The notes below the pieces were generated by a model. It saw only the letters and a program-made list of their open reading frames with translations. It was not told where the DNA came from and did no database searches. Shown piece by piece: positions 17,538 through 26,205 of a stretch of 64,000 bases of DNA; the first letter of the stretch is position 1, and every line of letters begins with the position of its first letter. The stretch spans positions 1 to 64,000 of the forward strand of contig JAJPJV010000037.1 in NCBI GenBank assembly GCA_021324045.1, read 5' to 3'. Both the position numbers and the translations under genes were made by a program. This DNA comes from Actinomycetota bacterium. Its GTDB lineage: Bacteria; Actinomycetota; Acidimicrobiia; Acidimicrobiales; RAAP-2.

Positions 17538-20018
17538 GTGCCCTGGTCCGCGCCCGACCGTCGGTGCCACACTCGACCGGTGGAAATCCCCACGGGCGGA
17601 GCGACCAGTTCCGGTGCCGACGATGCCGACCCACCGAGCGCGGTCGGTGGCGAGGAACCCGGTAGTGACGCGGCGACGGCCACCCGCCTCGTCGGCGCAC
17701 CCCGAGGACTGACCGAAGCCGAAGCCGCAGATCGCTTCGCCCGTTTCGGACCCAATGCCCTGCCGGCCGAGCGCCGCCACCTGCTGCGCCGGCTCGCCTC
17801 CAAGCTCACCGGCCCGGTGCCATACCTGCTCGAGGTGGCCGTGGTCTTGGAGTTGGCAACTGGCAAGGTCACTGAGGCGGTGATCATCAGCGCCTTGGTC
17901 GTCTTCAACGGCGTGCTCAGCTTCGTCCAGGAGGGAAGGGCCGCGAACGCCCTCTCGCTGCTGCGGAGTCGGCTGGCCATCCGTGCCCGGGTCTGCCGCG
18001 ACGCTCGCTGGCAGCTCATCGACGCCGAGCGGCTCGTTCCCGGCGACGTCGTCCACATCCGAGTCGGCGACATCGTTCCCGCTGATCTCGTCGTCAGTGA
18101 CGGCACCGTTTCGGTCGACCAGTCGGTGTTGACCGGCGAATCGGCCGACGTCGAGGTGCTCCCAGGCGGCACCTGCTACTCGGGATCGATCGTGCGCCGC
18201 GGAGAAGCAACCGGTGAGGTGCGCGCAACCGGTGCACGCACCTACTTCGGCCACACGGCCCAGCTGATGCGCACCGCCAAAACCGCCAGCCACCTCGAAG
18301 AGACGATCTTTGCGATCGTCTGGGCGCTGCTGGCACTGGACGGCGCGCTGGTCGTCGCGATCATCGTCTACGGCCTCGTGACCCACCTGCCCGCCAGCGA
18401 GCTGCTCCCCTTCGTCCTCATCCTCGTCGTGGCCACCGTTCCGGTGGCCTTGCCCGCCACCTTCACCCTCGCCACCTCGGTCGGCGCACTCGAGCTGGCT
18501 CGAGCCGGGGTGCTCGTCACCCACCTTTCCGCCATCGAAGAAGCTGCCGCCATGGACCTGCTGTGCACGGACAAGACCGGGACCATCACCGAGAACCGTC
18601 TGTCGGTCGTCGGGGTCCGCCCCTTCGCCCCGCACACCGATGCCGAGGTGCTCGCGCTCGCGGCGGCTGCCTCCGACGAGGCCACCCAGGATCCCATCGA
18701 CCTTGCGGTCTTGCAGGCCGCAACGGCCGTGGCCGCCCCGAAGCCAGGCCGTCGCCGCGCATTCGTCCCCTTTGACCCGTCGACGAAGCGTTCCGAAGCG
18801 ACGGTCGACGTCGACGGCGCCGCGCTGCGGGTCATGAAGGGCACCCCCGCCGTGCTGGCCGCCCTGGCCCAGGAGCCGGCGGCGGATCTGCCCGGAGCGG
18901 TCGAGGAGCTCGCCTCCAGCGGCGCTCGGGTGCTCGCGGTCGCCAAAGGGGACCAGCGGCTCGAGGTGACCGGCCTCCTCGCCCTGGGCGACCCGGTCCG
19001 GACGGATTCCGCGACCCTCGTGAGACACCTCAAGGATCTCGGGATCCGGGTGGTGATGGTGACCGGAGACGCCGCCCCCACCGCGGTAGCGGTGGCCCGC
19101 CAGGTCGGGATCGGCGAACGCGTCGGATCGGTCGAAGACCTCCGCACCGGCCGGGACGGCGAGATCGACTTCGACGTCGTCGCCGGCGTGCTCCCCGAAG
19201 ACAAGCTGTCGCTGGTCGAGCGCGGGCAACGCGCGGGGCACGTCGTTGGCATGACCGGCGATGGGGTCAACGACGCCCCGGCCCTCAAGCGCGCCGAGGT
19301 CGGGATCGCGGTCTCCACCGCCACCGACGTCGCCAAGGGAGCGGCCAGCCTGGTCCTCACCCAAGAAGGGCTCTCCAACATCGTCACCGCGGTGGAAACC
19401 GGTCGCCGCGTCTACCAACGGATGCTGACCTACACCTTGAACAAGATCGCCAAGACCTTCCAGGTGTCCTTGTTCCTCGGGCTCGGACTGCTCGCCACCG
19501 GGTCCTTCGTCACGACCCCGCGCTTGGTGTTGCTCCTTTTGTTCGCCAACGACTTCGTCACCATGTCGCTCGCCACCGACCGGGTCGGGTTCTCCCCCCG
19601 CCCTGACCGCTGGCGGATCCCCGCGCTCTCCCTCGCCGCCCTCGCGGTGGCGGTCCCTTGGCTCGCCGTTGCCTTCGCCACCTTCTCGATCGGACGCCAC
19701 GTGCTCGGCCTGGACCTGGCCTCCACCCAGACCCTGGTCTTCGTGATGCTGGTGGCGACCGGTCAGGCCACCATCTACCTGGTGCGAGAACGACGCCATG
19801 TCTGGGCGTCGCGTCCGAGCACCTGGATGCTGGGCGCGACCGTTGCCGATCTGGTCCTGGTGACGATCTTCGCCACCCGAGGGATCCTCATGGCTGCCGT
19901 GCCCCTGGTCGACGTCGGCGTCCTTCTGGCAACCGTGCTCGTCGCCACTGCAGTCTTGGACCTCGTCAAGGCCCCGCTGCTCACCAGGGTCCGCTCCGAC
20001 ACCGCACCCGCTCCGTGA
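17538..20018 (+). CDS. Plasma-membrane-type H+-transporting P-type ATPase (P3A)
   Basis: Up to 826 aa. It couples ATP hydrolysis to proton export. Order of motifs: N-terminal GLTEAEAADRFARFGPNAL, first helix pair, actuator loop with TGES (SVLTGESADVEV), helix 4 PVALPATFTLATSVGA, phosphorylation site CTDKTGT (Asp 345 counted from 17538), nucleotide domain with FDPSTKRSEATV and MKGTP, hinge TGDGVNDAPALK, then the C-terminal helices. The PVALP and KRSEATV forms fit P3A proton pumps rather than metal or calcium pumps. Both GTG 17538 and GTG 17580 are possible starts; neither has a clear ribosome site. P3A pumps in bacteria are found mainly in acid-tolerant lineages. Confidence 0.9.
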   Translation: MPWSAPDRRCHTRPVEIPTGGATSSGADDADPPSAVGGEEPGSDAATATRLVGAPRGLTEAEAADRFARFGPNALPAERRHLLRRLASKLTGPVPYLLEVAVVLELATGKVTEAVIISALVVFNGVLSFVQEGRAANALSLLRSRLAIRARVCRDARWQLIDAERLVPGDVVHIRVGDIVPADLVVSDGTVSVDQSVLTGESADVEVLPGGTCYSGSIVRRGEATGEVRATGARTYFGHTAQLMRTAKTASHLEETIFAIVWALLALDGALVVAIIVYGLVTHLPASELLPFVLILVVATVPVALPATFTLATSVGALELARAGVLVTHLSAIEEAAAMDLLCTDKTGTITENRLSVVGVRPFAPHTDAEVLALAAAASDEATQDPIDLAVLQAATAVAAPKPGRRRAFVPFDPSTKRSEATVDVDGAALRVMKGTPAVLAALAQEPAADLPGAVEELASSGARVLAVAKGDQRLEVTGLLALGDPVRTDSATLVRHLKDLGIRVVMVTGDAAPTAVAVARQVGIGERVGSVEDLRTGRDGEIDFDVVAGVLPEDKLSLVERGQRAGHVVGMTGDGVNDAPALKRAEVGIAVSTATDVAKGAASLVLTQEGLSNIVTAVETGRRVYQRMLTYTLNKIAKTFQVSLFLGLGLLATGSFVTTPRLVLLLLFANDFVTMSLATDRVGFSPRPDRWRIPALSLAALAVAVPWLAVAFATFSIGRHVLGLDLASTQTLVFVMLVATGQATIYLVRERRHVWASRPSTWMLGATVADLVLVTIFATRGILMAAVPLVDVGVLLATVLVATAVLDLVKAPLLTRVRSDTAPAP

Positions 20019-20088
20019 CACCCTGCGTCCGCCGGCAGGTCCGCGAGCAACCCGACGGTACTGTCGGAGGAACCGGAGCTGAGCTTCG

Positions 20089-20289
20089 ATGCCCCGGCAT
20101 CATGATGAGGAGGGCACCATCTCCAGTCCGCAGGGGCGTTCCGTTGGAACGACCGCACGTATGCGGCACGACCAGGCCAAGCACTTCGAGGACAACGATG
20201 CCAACCGCCACAGTGCCGACCTCGCCGCGCTCGACACGACCATCACGCGCCTTTTCGCCCAGGAGGCCTGGCATGCCCCCGTGGTCTGA
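20089..20289 (+). CDS. Possible small hypothetical protein
   Basis: 66 codons from ATG 20089, or 42 codons from ATG 20161 (MRHDQAKHFEDND). Third codon positions are strongly G/C from about 20160 onward, as in real genes here. The peptide is hydrophilic, His- and Asp-rich, without membrane helix or known motif. It lies in the 307-base gap between the H+-ATPase and the His-rich transporter gene; the rest of that gap shows nothing. I cannot assign a function and it may be chance. Confidence 0.3.
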   Translation: MPRHHDEEGTISSPQGRSVGTTARMRHDQAKHFEDNDANRHSADLAALDTTITRLFAQEAWHAPVV

Positions 20290-20325
20290 ACCAGTCGGCT
20301 GGCGAGGGCGGATCCCGATCCCCTG

Positions 20326-21411
20326 ATGCTGGCGAGCGGGCCGCTCGTAGCCCTCGACCTGTGGAACCCGCATACCGGCCTCGCCCTGTGGGCGGTCCTG
20401 GTGACCGCGTTCCTGCTTGGGATGGTGCACGGGATCACCCCGGACGAGCACACCTGGCCGATCACCTTCTCCTACGCGGTGGGCGGCTACTCGAGCCGGG
20501 CCGGGATGCGCAATGCCCTCATCTTCTCCCTGGCCTTCACCCTCCAGCGGGCACTTGGGAGCGAGCTCGCGTACTTCGCCCTGGCGCGCTTTCTGACCCT
20601 GGGCTCGCGAGGCGACTACATCGTCTATGTGGTCGTCGGGGTCGCGATGCTCTGGGCGGCGCGCTACATCCACGGCGGTCGGCTTCCCTGGCACTTCGAC
20701 TTCCACGTCCACGTACGCCCGAGGCGCGCGCAGGACCTCCCAACCGCGCCCGCTGGCGGCGGAGAGGCCACCGCCGAAGGACGCTCGCCGATGCCCGCAG
20801 ACACGAGCGGGGATGGCGTGCACCTCCATGCCCACGCTCACGGCGGCGTTGCGCTGGCTCCGCCACCACACTGGTCGAAGGACCCCTGCACAGATTGCCA
20901 CGAGCCTGACCTCGCCGATCCGAGGCCCTGGATGCCCGCGCTCCACGGCTTCATCGCCGGCTGGGGCTTCGGTGCGTTCGCCGTCATCGTCTATACCGTG
21001 CTCGCCCCCGAGATGCCCTCGGCAGCCGTCGGGTGGGTGCCGGGGGCGCTGTTCGGTCTCGGGACGACGGCCGTCCAGGTCATGGTGGGCGGGCTCGTCG
21101 GCTGGCTCGTACGGCGCAAGGGCGCGACCCCAGAGGTCACCCGCCGGATCGGGCTCATCGTCGCCGCGCGCACCCTTGGCGTCGGTGGGATCGCCTTCGT
21201 GGTGGGCGGGCTCTTCGGCATCGCCTTCCCCCACGTCGCCGGACTGACCATCTCGACCGGGGTCCACGTTCACAACCTCGACCACCTCGGACTCCCCCTC
21301 GTGCTGGTCGTCGTCTCCGTCGCCGGCGTGGGCGTGGGTTCATTGATCACCGAGCTGCGCCGGATCCCCAAGTCCCCTCGGACGCGACAACGTGACTCGA
21401 AGGGACCCTGA
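20326..21411 (+). CDS. His-rich NicO/UreH-like membrane transporter
   Basis: 361 aa, six or more membrane helices in two halves. Helix 1 carries HGITPDEHTWP (H35, D40, H42), close to the H-x4-D-H nickel/cobalt transporter signature and the PDH motif of UreH/SafE-like proteins, but with an extra Glu between Asp and His. A long cytoplasmic or external loop (about 125-205) contains VHLHAHAHGG and CTDCHEPD, a likely metal-binding patch. The second half begins WMPALHGFIAGWGFGAF. Probable role: transport of a divalent metal such as Ni, Co or Fe. The substrate is inferred. It is followed closely by a DUF2892 gene. Confidence 0.65.
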   Translation: MLASGPLVALDLWNPHTGLALWAVLVTAFLLGMVHGITPDEHTWPITFSYAVGGYSSRAGMRNALIFSLAFTLQRALGSELAYFALARFLTLGSRGDYIVYVVVGVAMLWAARYIHGGRLPWHFDFHVHVRPRRAQDLPTAPAGGGEATAEGRSPMPADTSGDGVHLHAHAHGGVALAPPPHWSKDPCTDCHEPDLADPRPWMPALHGFIAGWGFGAFAVIVYTVLAPEMPSAAVGWVPGALFGLGTTAVQVMVGGLVGWLVRRKGATPEVTRRIGLIVAARTLGVGGIAFVVGGLFGIAFPHVAGLTISTGVHVHNLDHLGLPLVLVVVSVAGVGVGSLITELRRIPKSPRTRQRDSKGP

Positions 21412-21484
21412 CCAGCAGCTGTATCCCTCCTGGCCGCTCGTGCGTCTAAGGACGTGAAAAGCTCATCGAGCAAAGGAGCAGGCG

Positions 21485-21736
21485 ATGAAACAGAACGTGG
21501 GAACGATCGATCGGGCTCTTCGCATCCTCGTGGCAGCTGGGGCGGTCGCCGGCGGCGGGGTGCTGGGGTTCTCGTCAGCAGGCGGGATCGTGCTGCTGGT
21601 CGTTGCAGGGGTGATGGTCCTCACTGCAGCCAGCGGGTACTGCCCCCTCTACCGCCTGTTGGGCATCACGACGAGGGGAATGCGCGAGCACACGGCTGTC
21701 GGACACCAGGGCTCACCCTTGCGCAAGGCAGCCTGA
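21485..21736 (+). CDS. DUF2892 (YgaP-type) small membrane protein
   Basis: 83 aa. It starts MKQNVGTIDRALRILVAAGA and has two hydrophobic segments ending LTAASGYCPLYRLLGI with the conserved CPLY motif; this is the DUF2892 family, often fused to or beside rhodanese and sulfur- or metal-stress genes. Ribosome site AAAGGAG at 21472-21478 fits ATG 21485. It sits between a putative metal transporter and an ECF sigma factor, suggesting a shared stress response. Exact function unknown. Confidence 0.85.
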   Translation: MKQNVGTIDRALRILVAAGAVAGGGVLGFSSAGGIVLLVVAGVMVLTAASGYCPLYRLLGITTRGMREHTAVGHQGSPLRKAA

Positions 21737-21785
21737 GGTACCTCCGCATTGTCGCGTGGCGACGGTACTCGGCAGACTGTGACGC

Positions 21786-22628
21786 GTGGGCAAGGACCCG
21801 GGGAGCAACGCTTCGAGCCTGGATCTCCCTGACTCGGTGGCGGCAGAGCTCCCCGGGTTGTATCGCTATGCCCGATCGATCACGCCGAACGAGGCAGAGG
21901 CAGAAGACCTCGTCGGCGACACGGTGGTGCGAGCGCTCGAACACGCCGCGCAGTACCGAGGGGAGGCGTCACTTCGCACCTGGCTCCATCAGATCCTCTC
22001 CCACCTGGCAGTCGATCGGGCTCGCCGCCACAGCCACGAGCTCAGCGTCGACGAAGTCGAGCGCCGTTGGCGCGACGAAACCTACAGCGTCGATGCCGAA
22101 CGAGTGGTCGAACGCGCCGAGTCGGCTGCAGAGCTTCGCGATGCGCTGGTGCATGTGCCGCACCATTACCGCAGCGCCCTCGTGCTCCACGACGCCGAAG
22201 GTTTCTCCGCGGCCGAGGTCGCAACCATTCTCGATGTCTCGGTCCCTGCGGCCAAACAGCGAATTCGGCGAGGGAGGATGATGCTCGTGAGCGCGCTTTC
22301 ACAACAAGCGCAGCGGCGGACGGCCAATGCCGGCGTGCCGCTCAGCTGCTGGGAGGCCCGGGAACAGGTATCGAGCTATCTCGACGACGAGCTCGATCCA
22401 GCACAACGTCGCACGCTCGAGGCCCATCTCGCCAGCTGCGCGACCTGTCCCCCCCTCTACCAGGCGCTCGTCGGCGCCATGTCCTCGCTCGGCCACCTCC
22501 ACGACCCCGACAGCGTGATCCCCCCCACACTTGCCGAACGCGTTCGGCGTCGTCTTGGCCTCGAGACCTCCGAGGGTGCGAAGGCCCCTGCCACGACCGG
22601 TCATCACCACCACGGGGGAATGGCATGA
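21786..22628 (+). CDS. ECF sigma factor fused to zinc anti-sigma domain
   Basis: 280 aa from GTG 21786. Sigma region 2 spans about residues 22-83 (LYRYARSITPNEAEAEDLV, RTWLHQILSHLAVDRAR). Sigma region 4 spans about 113-167 (LRDALVHVPHHYRSALVL, FSAAEVATILDVSVPAAKQRI). A ZAS-type zinc anti-sigma domain follows: C188, then H214-x3-C218-x2-C221, with the usual spacing of 25 residues between Cys and His. The C-terminus ends THE chain with HHHHGGMA after a linker. Normally sigma and anti-sigma are separate proteins; here they are one chain, so autoinhibition relieved by thiol oxidation or zinc loss is a reasonable inference. The stop overlaps the next start (ATGA at 22625-22628). Confidence 0.88.
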   Translation: MGKDPGSNASSLDLPDSVAAELPGLYRYARSITPNEAEAEDLVGDTVVRALEHAAQYRGEASLRTWLHQILSHLAVDRARRHSHELSVDEVERRWRDETYSVDAERVVERAESAAELRDALVHVPHHYRSALVLHDAEGFSAAEVATILDVSVPAAKQRIRRGRMMLVSALSQQAQRRTANAGVPLSCWEAREQVSSYLDDELDPAQRRTLEAHLASCATCPPLYQALVGAMSSLGHLHDPDSVIPPTLAERVRRRLGLETSEGAKAPATTGHHHHGGMA

Positions 22629-23314
22629 GTGAGCCAGAGTCCGACCTGGCGTCGCGACCGCTCCCTGATGACCCTGGCGACTTGGGCCGGCGGGTCGCGG
22701 CTCGTCGACGGGCGCTCGGCATGAGCGTTGAAGAGCTCGCGCGCCGGGCCGGAATGCACCCTGGATATCTGGAATATGTCGAGCATCACGCCGGCGCCCG
22801 ACCAAGTCCTGCTGCCTGTGCTCGCCTCGCCGGGGCACTGGAGACCAGCGTTTCCTGGCTCCGAGGCGGTGCCGAACGGACGCCAGACGAACCGTCGGGA
22901 TCCCCACCACAGCTCCTGGCACTCGACCGGTCCACGTCCCTCGAGCTGCTCCGTCCTGGCGGCGTGGGGCGGGCGGTCTTCGTCGAAGGAACGCGAGGGC
23001 CGGTCGCGCTCCCTGTTGACTTTCGGATGCTCGACGGCGCCATCGTCTTCCGCACGGGCGAAGGAGCGATCGCGCGCGCACTGCGCGCAGGGAGCCCGCT
23101 CGGCATCGAAGTTGATCACCTCGACGAAACGCTGGGGGAGGGGTGGAGCGTCCTCGTTTCAGGGGAGGCTGAGCTCGTTGACGACCCCGAGGTGGTGACA
23201 AGGATCGACGCACTGGGCCTCAAGCGTTGGGACGGCGATCACGACCTCGTGGTCCGCCTCGTGCCGGGCGAGGTCTCAGGGCGCCGGATTCGGCGCCACG
23301 AACCGACCGGTTGA
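22625..23314 (+). CDS. XRE-type HTH fused to PNPOx-like FMN-binding domain
   Basis: 229 aa. Residues about 18-78 form a Cro/CI helix-turn-helix (GRRVAARRRALGMSVEELARRAGMHPGYLEYVE). Residues about 100-225 match the pyridoxamine-phosphate-oxidase-like split barrel (RPGGVGRAVFVEG, ALPVDFRMLDGAIVFRTGEG, WSVLVSGEAELVDDPE). Many actinobacteria have such HTH-PNPOx fusions; the barrel may bind FMN, heme or F420. Its start overlaps the sigma factor stop by four bases, so the two are translationally coupled and probably regulate the same process. Confidence 0.85.
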   Translation: MSEPESDLASRPLPDDPGDLGRRVAARRRALGMSVEELARRAGMHPGYLEYVEHHAGARPSPAACARLAGALETSVSWLRGGAERTPDEPSGSPPQLLALDRSTSLELLRPGGVGRAVFVEGTRGPVALPVDFRMLDGAIVFRTGEGAIARALRAGSPLGIEVDHLDETLGEGWSVLVSGEAELVDDPEVVTRIDALGLKRWDGDHDLVVRLVPGEVSGRRIRRHEPTG

Positions 23315-23437
23315 CACGCGAGCCAGCGCGAGTGACGCCCGAGGTCCCAAAGAACCGCTGCGACCACTGGCAACGCACGTGGGTGGCAGCTTCGTGGGGA
23401 CCGATCTGATGGGACCGAAGGATCCGAACCACGGAAA

Positions 23438-24334
23438 ATGACGTTGCCTCGACTCGTGGCCCTCACGTCGGTGAGAGCTGCCGTCGCGTCGCCGCTCGGC
23501 TTTCTCATCGGGCTCTCCCTCGGTACCCTCGGTGGCGGCGGTTCCATTCTCGCGGTCCCCGCCCTCGTCTACGGTGCTGGACAGAGCGCGAGGTCCGCGA
23601 CCACGACCTCACTGCTCGTCGTTGGGACCACGGCCCTCGCCGGCATGGTCGGCCATCTGCGCGCCGGGCGCGTCCGGATCGGGGCTGGGCTCGTGTTCGG
23701 TCTGGCAGGGATCGGCGGATCCTTCGCCGGCTCGGTGCTGAACCATGCCGTCCCGAGCCACGTGCTGTTGCTCGCATTCGCCGGGCTCATGGCGCTTGCC
23801 GCGTGGCGCATGCATGGTCGCCACGACGAGACACCGTGCCATTGTGCTGAGCAGCTCCGAAACGTCGAGCGCCGGTCACGACCGCCGAGCGTTGCGTCGC
23901 CACGCGCGGGCGAAGACCCCCCGCCGGGTGTGGGCGAGACCCAACCCCAGCGTTCGGCTGCGCTCGAGCGCGCGCTGCGCGTCGTTGGGACGGGCACCGC
24001 CGTCGGTTTCCTGACCGGCTTCTTCGGTGTCGGAGGCGGCTTCGTCATCGTTCCGGGCCTCGTCCTCGCCCTGGGCTTCGACATGCCCGTTGCCGTCGGG
24101 ACCTCACTGTTGGTCATCGCGGTGAACTCCGCGGAAGCGCTTGCCTTCCGTCTCCCGTCCTCCCATATCGAGTGGAGCGTCGCCCTTGCCTTCACCTTCG
24201 CGGGACTGATCGGGGTCGTGCTCGGCGACCTCGTCGCCGGCCGGGTTCCCGCGGCGCGTTTGACAACGTGGTTCGTCTGGTTGCTCGTCGGCGTCGCGGC
24301 GTACACGGCTGCACAGTCGGCGGTGGCGCTCTGA
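23438..24334 (+). CDS. TauE/SafE-family sulfite/anion exporter
   Basis: 298 aa with about eight helices in two related halves. Half one: FLIGLSLGTLGGGGSILAVPALVY and TTTSLLVVGTTALAGMVGH. Half two: AVGFLTGFFGVGGGFVIVPGL and VGTSLLVIAVNSAEAL. These are the paired glycine-rich motifs of the TauE/SafE (DUF81) family, which exports sulfite, sulfoacetate or related anions. A hydrophilic loop (about 130-172) holds HGRHDETPCHC. It follows the HTH-PNPOx gene by 123 bases in the same direction, so it may be a target or member of that stress module. Confidence 0.88.
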   Translation: MTLPRLVALTSVRAAVASPLGFLIGLSLGTLGGGGSILAVPALVYGAGQSARSATTTSLLVVGTTALAGMVGHLRAGRVRIGAGLVFGLAGIGGSFAGSVLNHAVPSHVLLLAFAGLMALAAWRMHGRHDETPCHCAEQLRNVERRSRPPSVASPRAGEDPPPGVGETQPQRSAALERALRVVGTGTAVGFLTGFFGVGGGFVIVPGLVLALGFDMPVAVGTSLLVIAVNSAEALAFRLPSSHIEWSVALAFTFAGLIGVVLGDLVAGRVPAARLTTWFVWLLVGVAAYTAAQSAVAL

Positions 24335-24512
24335 GCTCGGTCGTGCCAGCACCGCGTTCGAGCCCCCGGAGCGCCTGGCCTGCGAGAACTCATCGTCTCA
24401 GACCCGGCCCCACTCCGCACGGCACCCTGGAAGCGTCGGCGTTTCAGGAATTCACCGTAGGGTCGTCAGGGACCCCACTACCGATACCGCTCCGTTCGAA
24501 GTGGACACCACG

Positions 24513-24520
24513 AAGGAGGT
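24513..24520 (+). promoter_or_regulatory. Strong ribosome binding site of the aldolase gene
   Basis: AAGGAGGT, a full anti-16S match, five bases before ATG 24526. It rules out the much longer in-frame reading that begins at 24172. Confidence 0.85.
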
Positions 24521-24525
24521 CCGTC

Positions 24526-25194
24526 ATGGCTGCGCAAACGAACACCACCAGCCCGGGCACGATGGTCGCAACCGCTGCCCGCTACCTCTTCGACGCCGGG
24601 GTGATGTCCCATGCAGGGCACGCCAATTTGAGCGCCCGACTGGCTGTCGACCGCTTTGCCCTGACCACGACCGGGATCGTGCGCGACTTGCATCCCGACC
24701 AAGTGGCGACCATCGATTTGCAGGGCCGTGTCCTCGAAGGCGAACTCTCTCCTGAGAACGCCGAGATCGTCGCCATGCATGCCGTCGTCTATCGCTCCCG
24801 GCCCGATGCGGGCGGGATCATCCATACGCACTCCCCCGCCGCCACCGGCTTCGCGCTGGCGAACAAGGAGCTCCCGTGCCGGGCCGAGCCGCTCCTGCGG
24901 TTCGGCCAGGCTGAGGCCATCCCAGTCGTCCCCTGGGGACCGCGAGGCTCAGAGATCTCGGTCCGCGCCATCGCGTCGGTCCTCGAGCAGCACCCGACGA
25001 CCTCAGCAGTGCTGCTCGCCAACCACGGGCTCCTTGCCTTCAGCACCGACCCCATGACCACAGCCCGCTTGGTCGTGGCCATCGAAGAAGCTGCCGAGGC
25101 AGAGATCGCCGCGACCGCGCTCGGTGGGGCCGTCGACTTCCCTCCGGGCGCGCTCGAACAGGTGCGCCGGTCGATGAACCAGGTCCGGTCGTGA
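24526..25194 (+). CDS. Class II aldolase/adducin-family protein
   Basis: 222 aa, usual fuculose-phosphate-aldolase size. GNLSAR appears as HANLSARL, the catalytic-acid region as SPENAEIVAMHAVVYRSRPD, the zinc histidines as GGIIHTHSPAATGFAL and the third as LLANHGLLAF. The family cleaves or forms aldols of sugar phosphates or related hydroxy-keto acids with a zinc cofactor. The substrate is unclear: no sugar kinase or isomerase is adjacent. A methyltransferase gene follows 76 bases downstream. Confidence 0.87.
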   Translation: MAAQTNTTSPGTMVATAARYLFDAGVMSHAGHANLSARLAVDRFALTTTGIVRDLHPDQVATIDLQGRVLEGELSPENAEIVAMHAVVYRSRPDAGGIIHTHSPAATGFALANKELPCRAEPLLRFGQAEAIPVVPWGPRGSEISVRAIASVLEQHPTTSAVLLANHGLLAFSTDPMTTARLVVAIEEAAEAEIAATALGGAVDFPPGALEQVRRSMNQVRS

Positions 25195-25270
25195 CCACCG
25201 CCTCGAGCGACCATCCGACCGCAGCCACCCGGAGCCCCAGCGGTGGGGGCTTGGGGACCGCCGGGCTGCG

Positions 25271-25933
25271 ATGACCGCATTCCCCAACGCTGGGATGTGG
25301 GACCGGCGATTCGCTGAACAGGGATGGCCGACGGATCCCGACCCCTTCTTGGTCGCCCTGGCGGAACCATTGCCGCCCGGACGCGGCCTCGACCTCGGAT
25401 CTGGACCAGGCCGTAACAGTCTCTGGCTCGCCGCAAAAGGTTGGGATATGACCCTCCTGGACGCCTCCTGGGTCGGCTTGGAGCAAGCCACCGCCGCAGC
25501 GAACGCGCTCGGCGTCACCGTGACGACGGTGCACGCCGACGTGGCGAGATGGCAACCCGAAGAAGCCCGCTTCGATCTCGTCATCGTCGCCAATCTCCAC
25601 CCCGGGCCCGAGGTCCTCGCTGCCATCCTCTCCTCCGCCTCACGCTCGCTGCGTCCGGGTGGCCACCTCTACGTGGTTGGTCATCACGTCACAAGCCTCG
25701 GTCGCCACGGTCCGCCTGATCCTGATCGGCTCCTCACGGTCGAACGCCTCCGTGCCGCACTACCGAGCGACCTCGTCGTCGAAGTCCTCGAGGCTCGCGA
25801 CCGCCCCATCGACCACGGGCACGGCGCTGATCAGCGCCAACAGCCAGCGCAAAAGGAACGGGATCCCACCGAGCGAGACAGGGTCGTGGTCGCCTGGGCC
25901 CGAAAGCCGCTGACCACCCAAGTCCCCCAATGA
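25271..25933 (+). CDS. Class I SAM-dependent methyltransferase
   Basis: 220 aa. Motif I is GRGLDLGSGPGRNSLWLAAKG, with LLDAS as the acidic loop after it (written here as separate pieces). Later motifs are FDLVIVANLHPGPEVL and LRPGGHLYVVGHH. The GRNSLWLA form is shared with TehB-like and thiol/halide methyltransferase-like enzymes. Substrate unknown. It follows the class II aldolase in the same direction but without overlap. Confidence 0.85.
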   Translation: MTAFPNAGMWDRRFAEQGWPTDPDPFLVALAEPLPPGRGLDLGSGPGRNSLWLAAKGWDMTLLDASWVGLEQATAAANALGVTVTTVHADVARWQPEEARFDLVIVANLHPGPEVLAAILSSASRSLRPGGHLYVVGHHVTSLGRHGPPDPDRLLTVERLRAALPSDLVVEVLEARDRPIDHGHGADQRQQPAQKERDPTERDRVVVAWARKPLTTQVPQ

Positions 25934-26205
25934 GCGTCGGCAATTGCCACCAGGGCTTCCCCAGCCACGCGAGTGTGCATCCAGCGGAGCCGAGCCCCAG
26001 GTCGTGATCTCAGCCGGTCGAGGAGGCCGAGGAGCTGCTCAGCCTCGCCGCGGCCAGGATGTCCGCCGAAGACGAGAACCGGGCCTGTACACAGCCACCC
26101 GCGAGGTCAAGGGCCCTGTCGTCTCGGCCATCGGTCGAGCCGTCCGCCGACCGTGGTCCGGTCGCGGCCGCCAGGCCCCCCGGACACCTGGGTAGGTATC
26201 GCGGT

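Noticed and set aside
17388-20021. Long open frame antisense to the H+-ATPase
   Set aside because: The plus-strand frame has complete P-type ATPase motifs; the antisense product is low complexity.
23400-23437. Terminator between the HTH-PNPOx and TauE/SafE genes
   Set aside because: No stem with adequate pairing found in the short gap.
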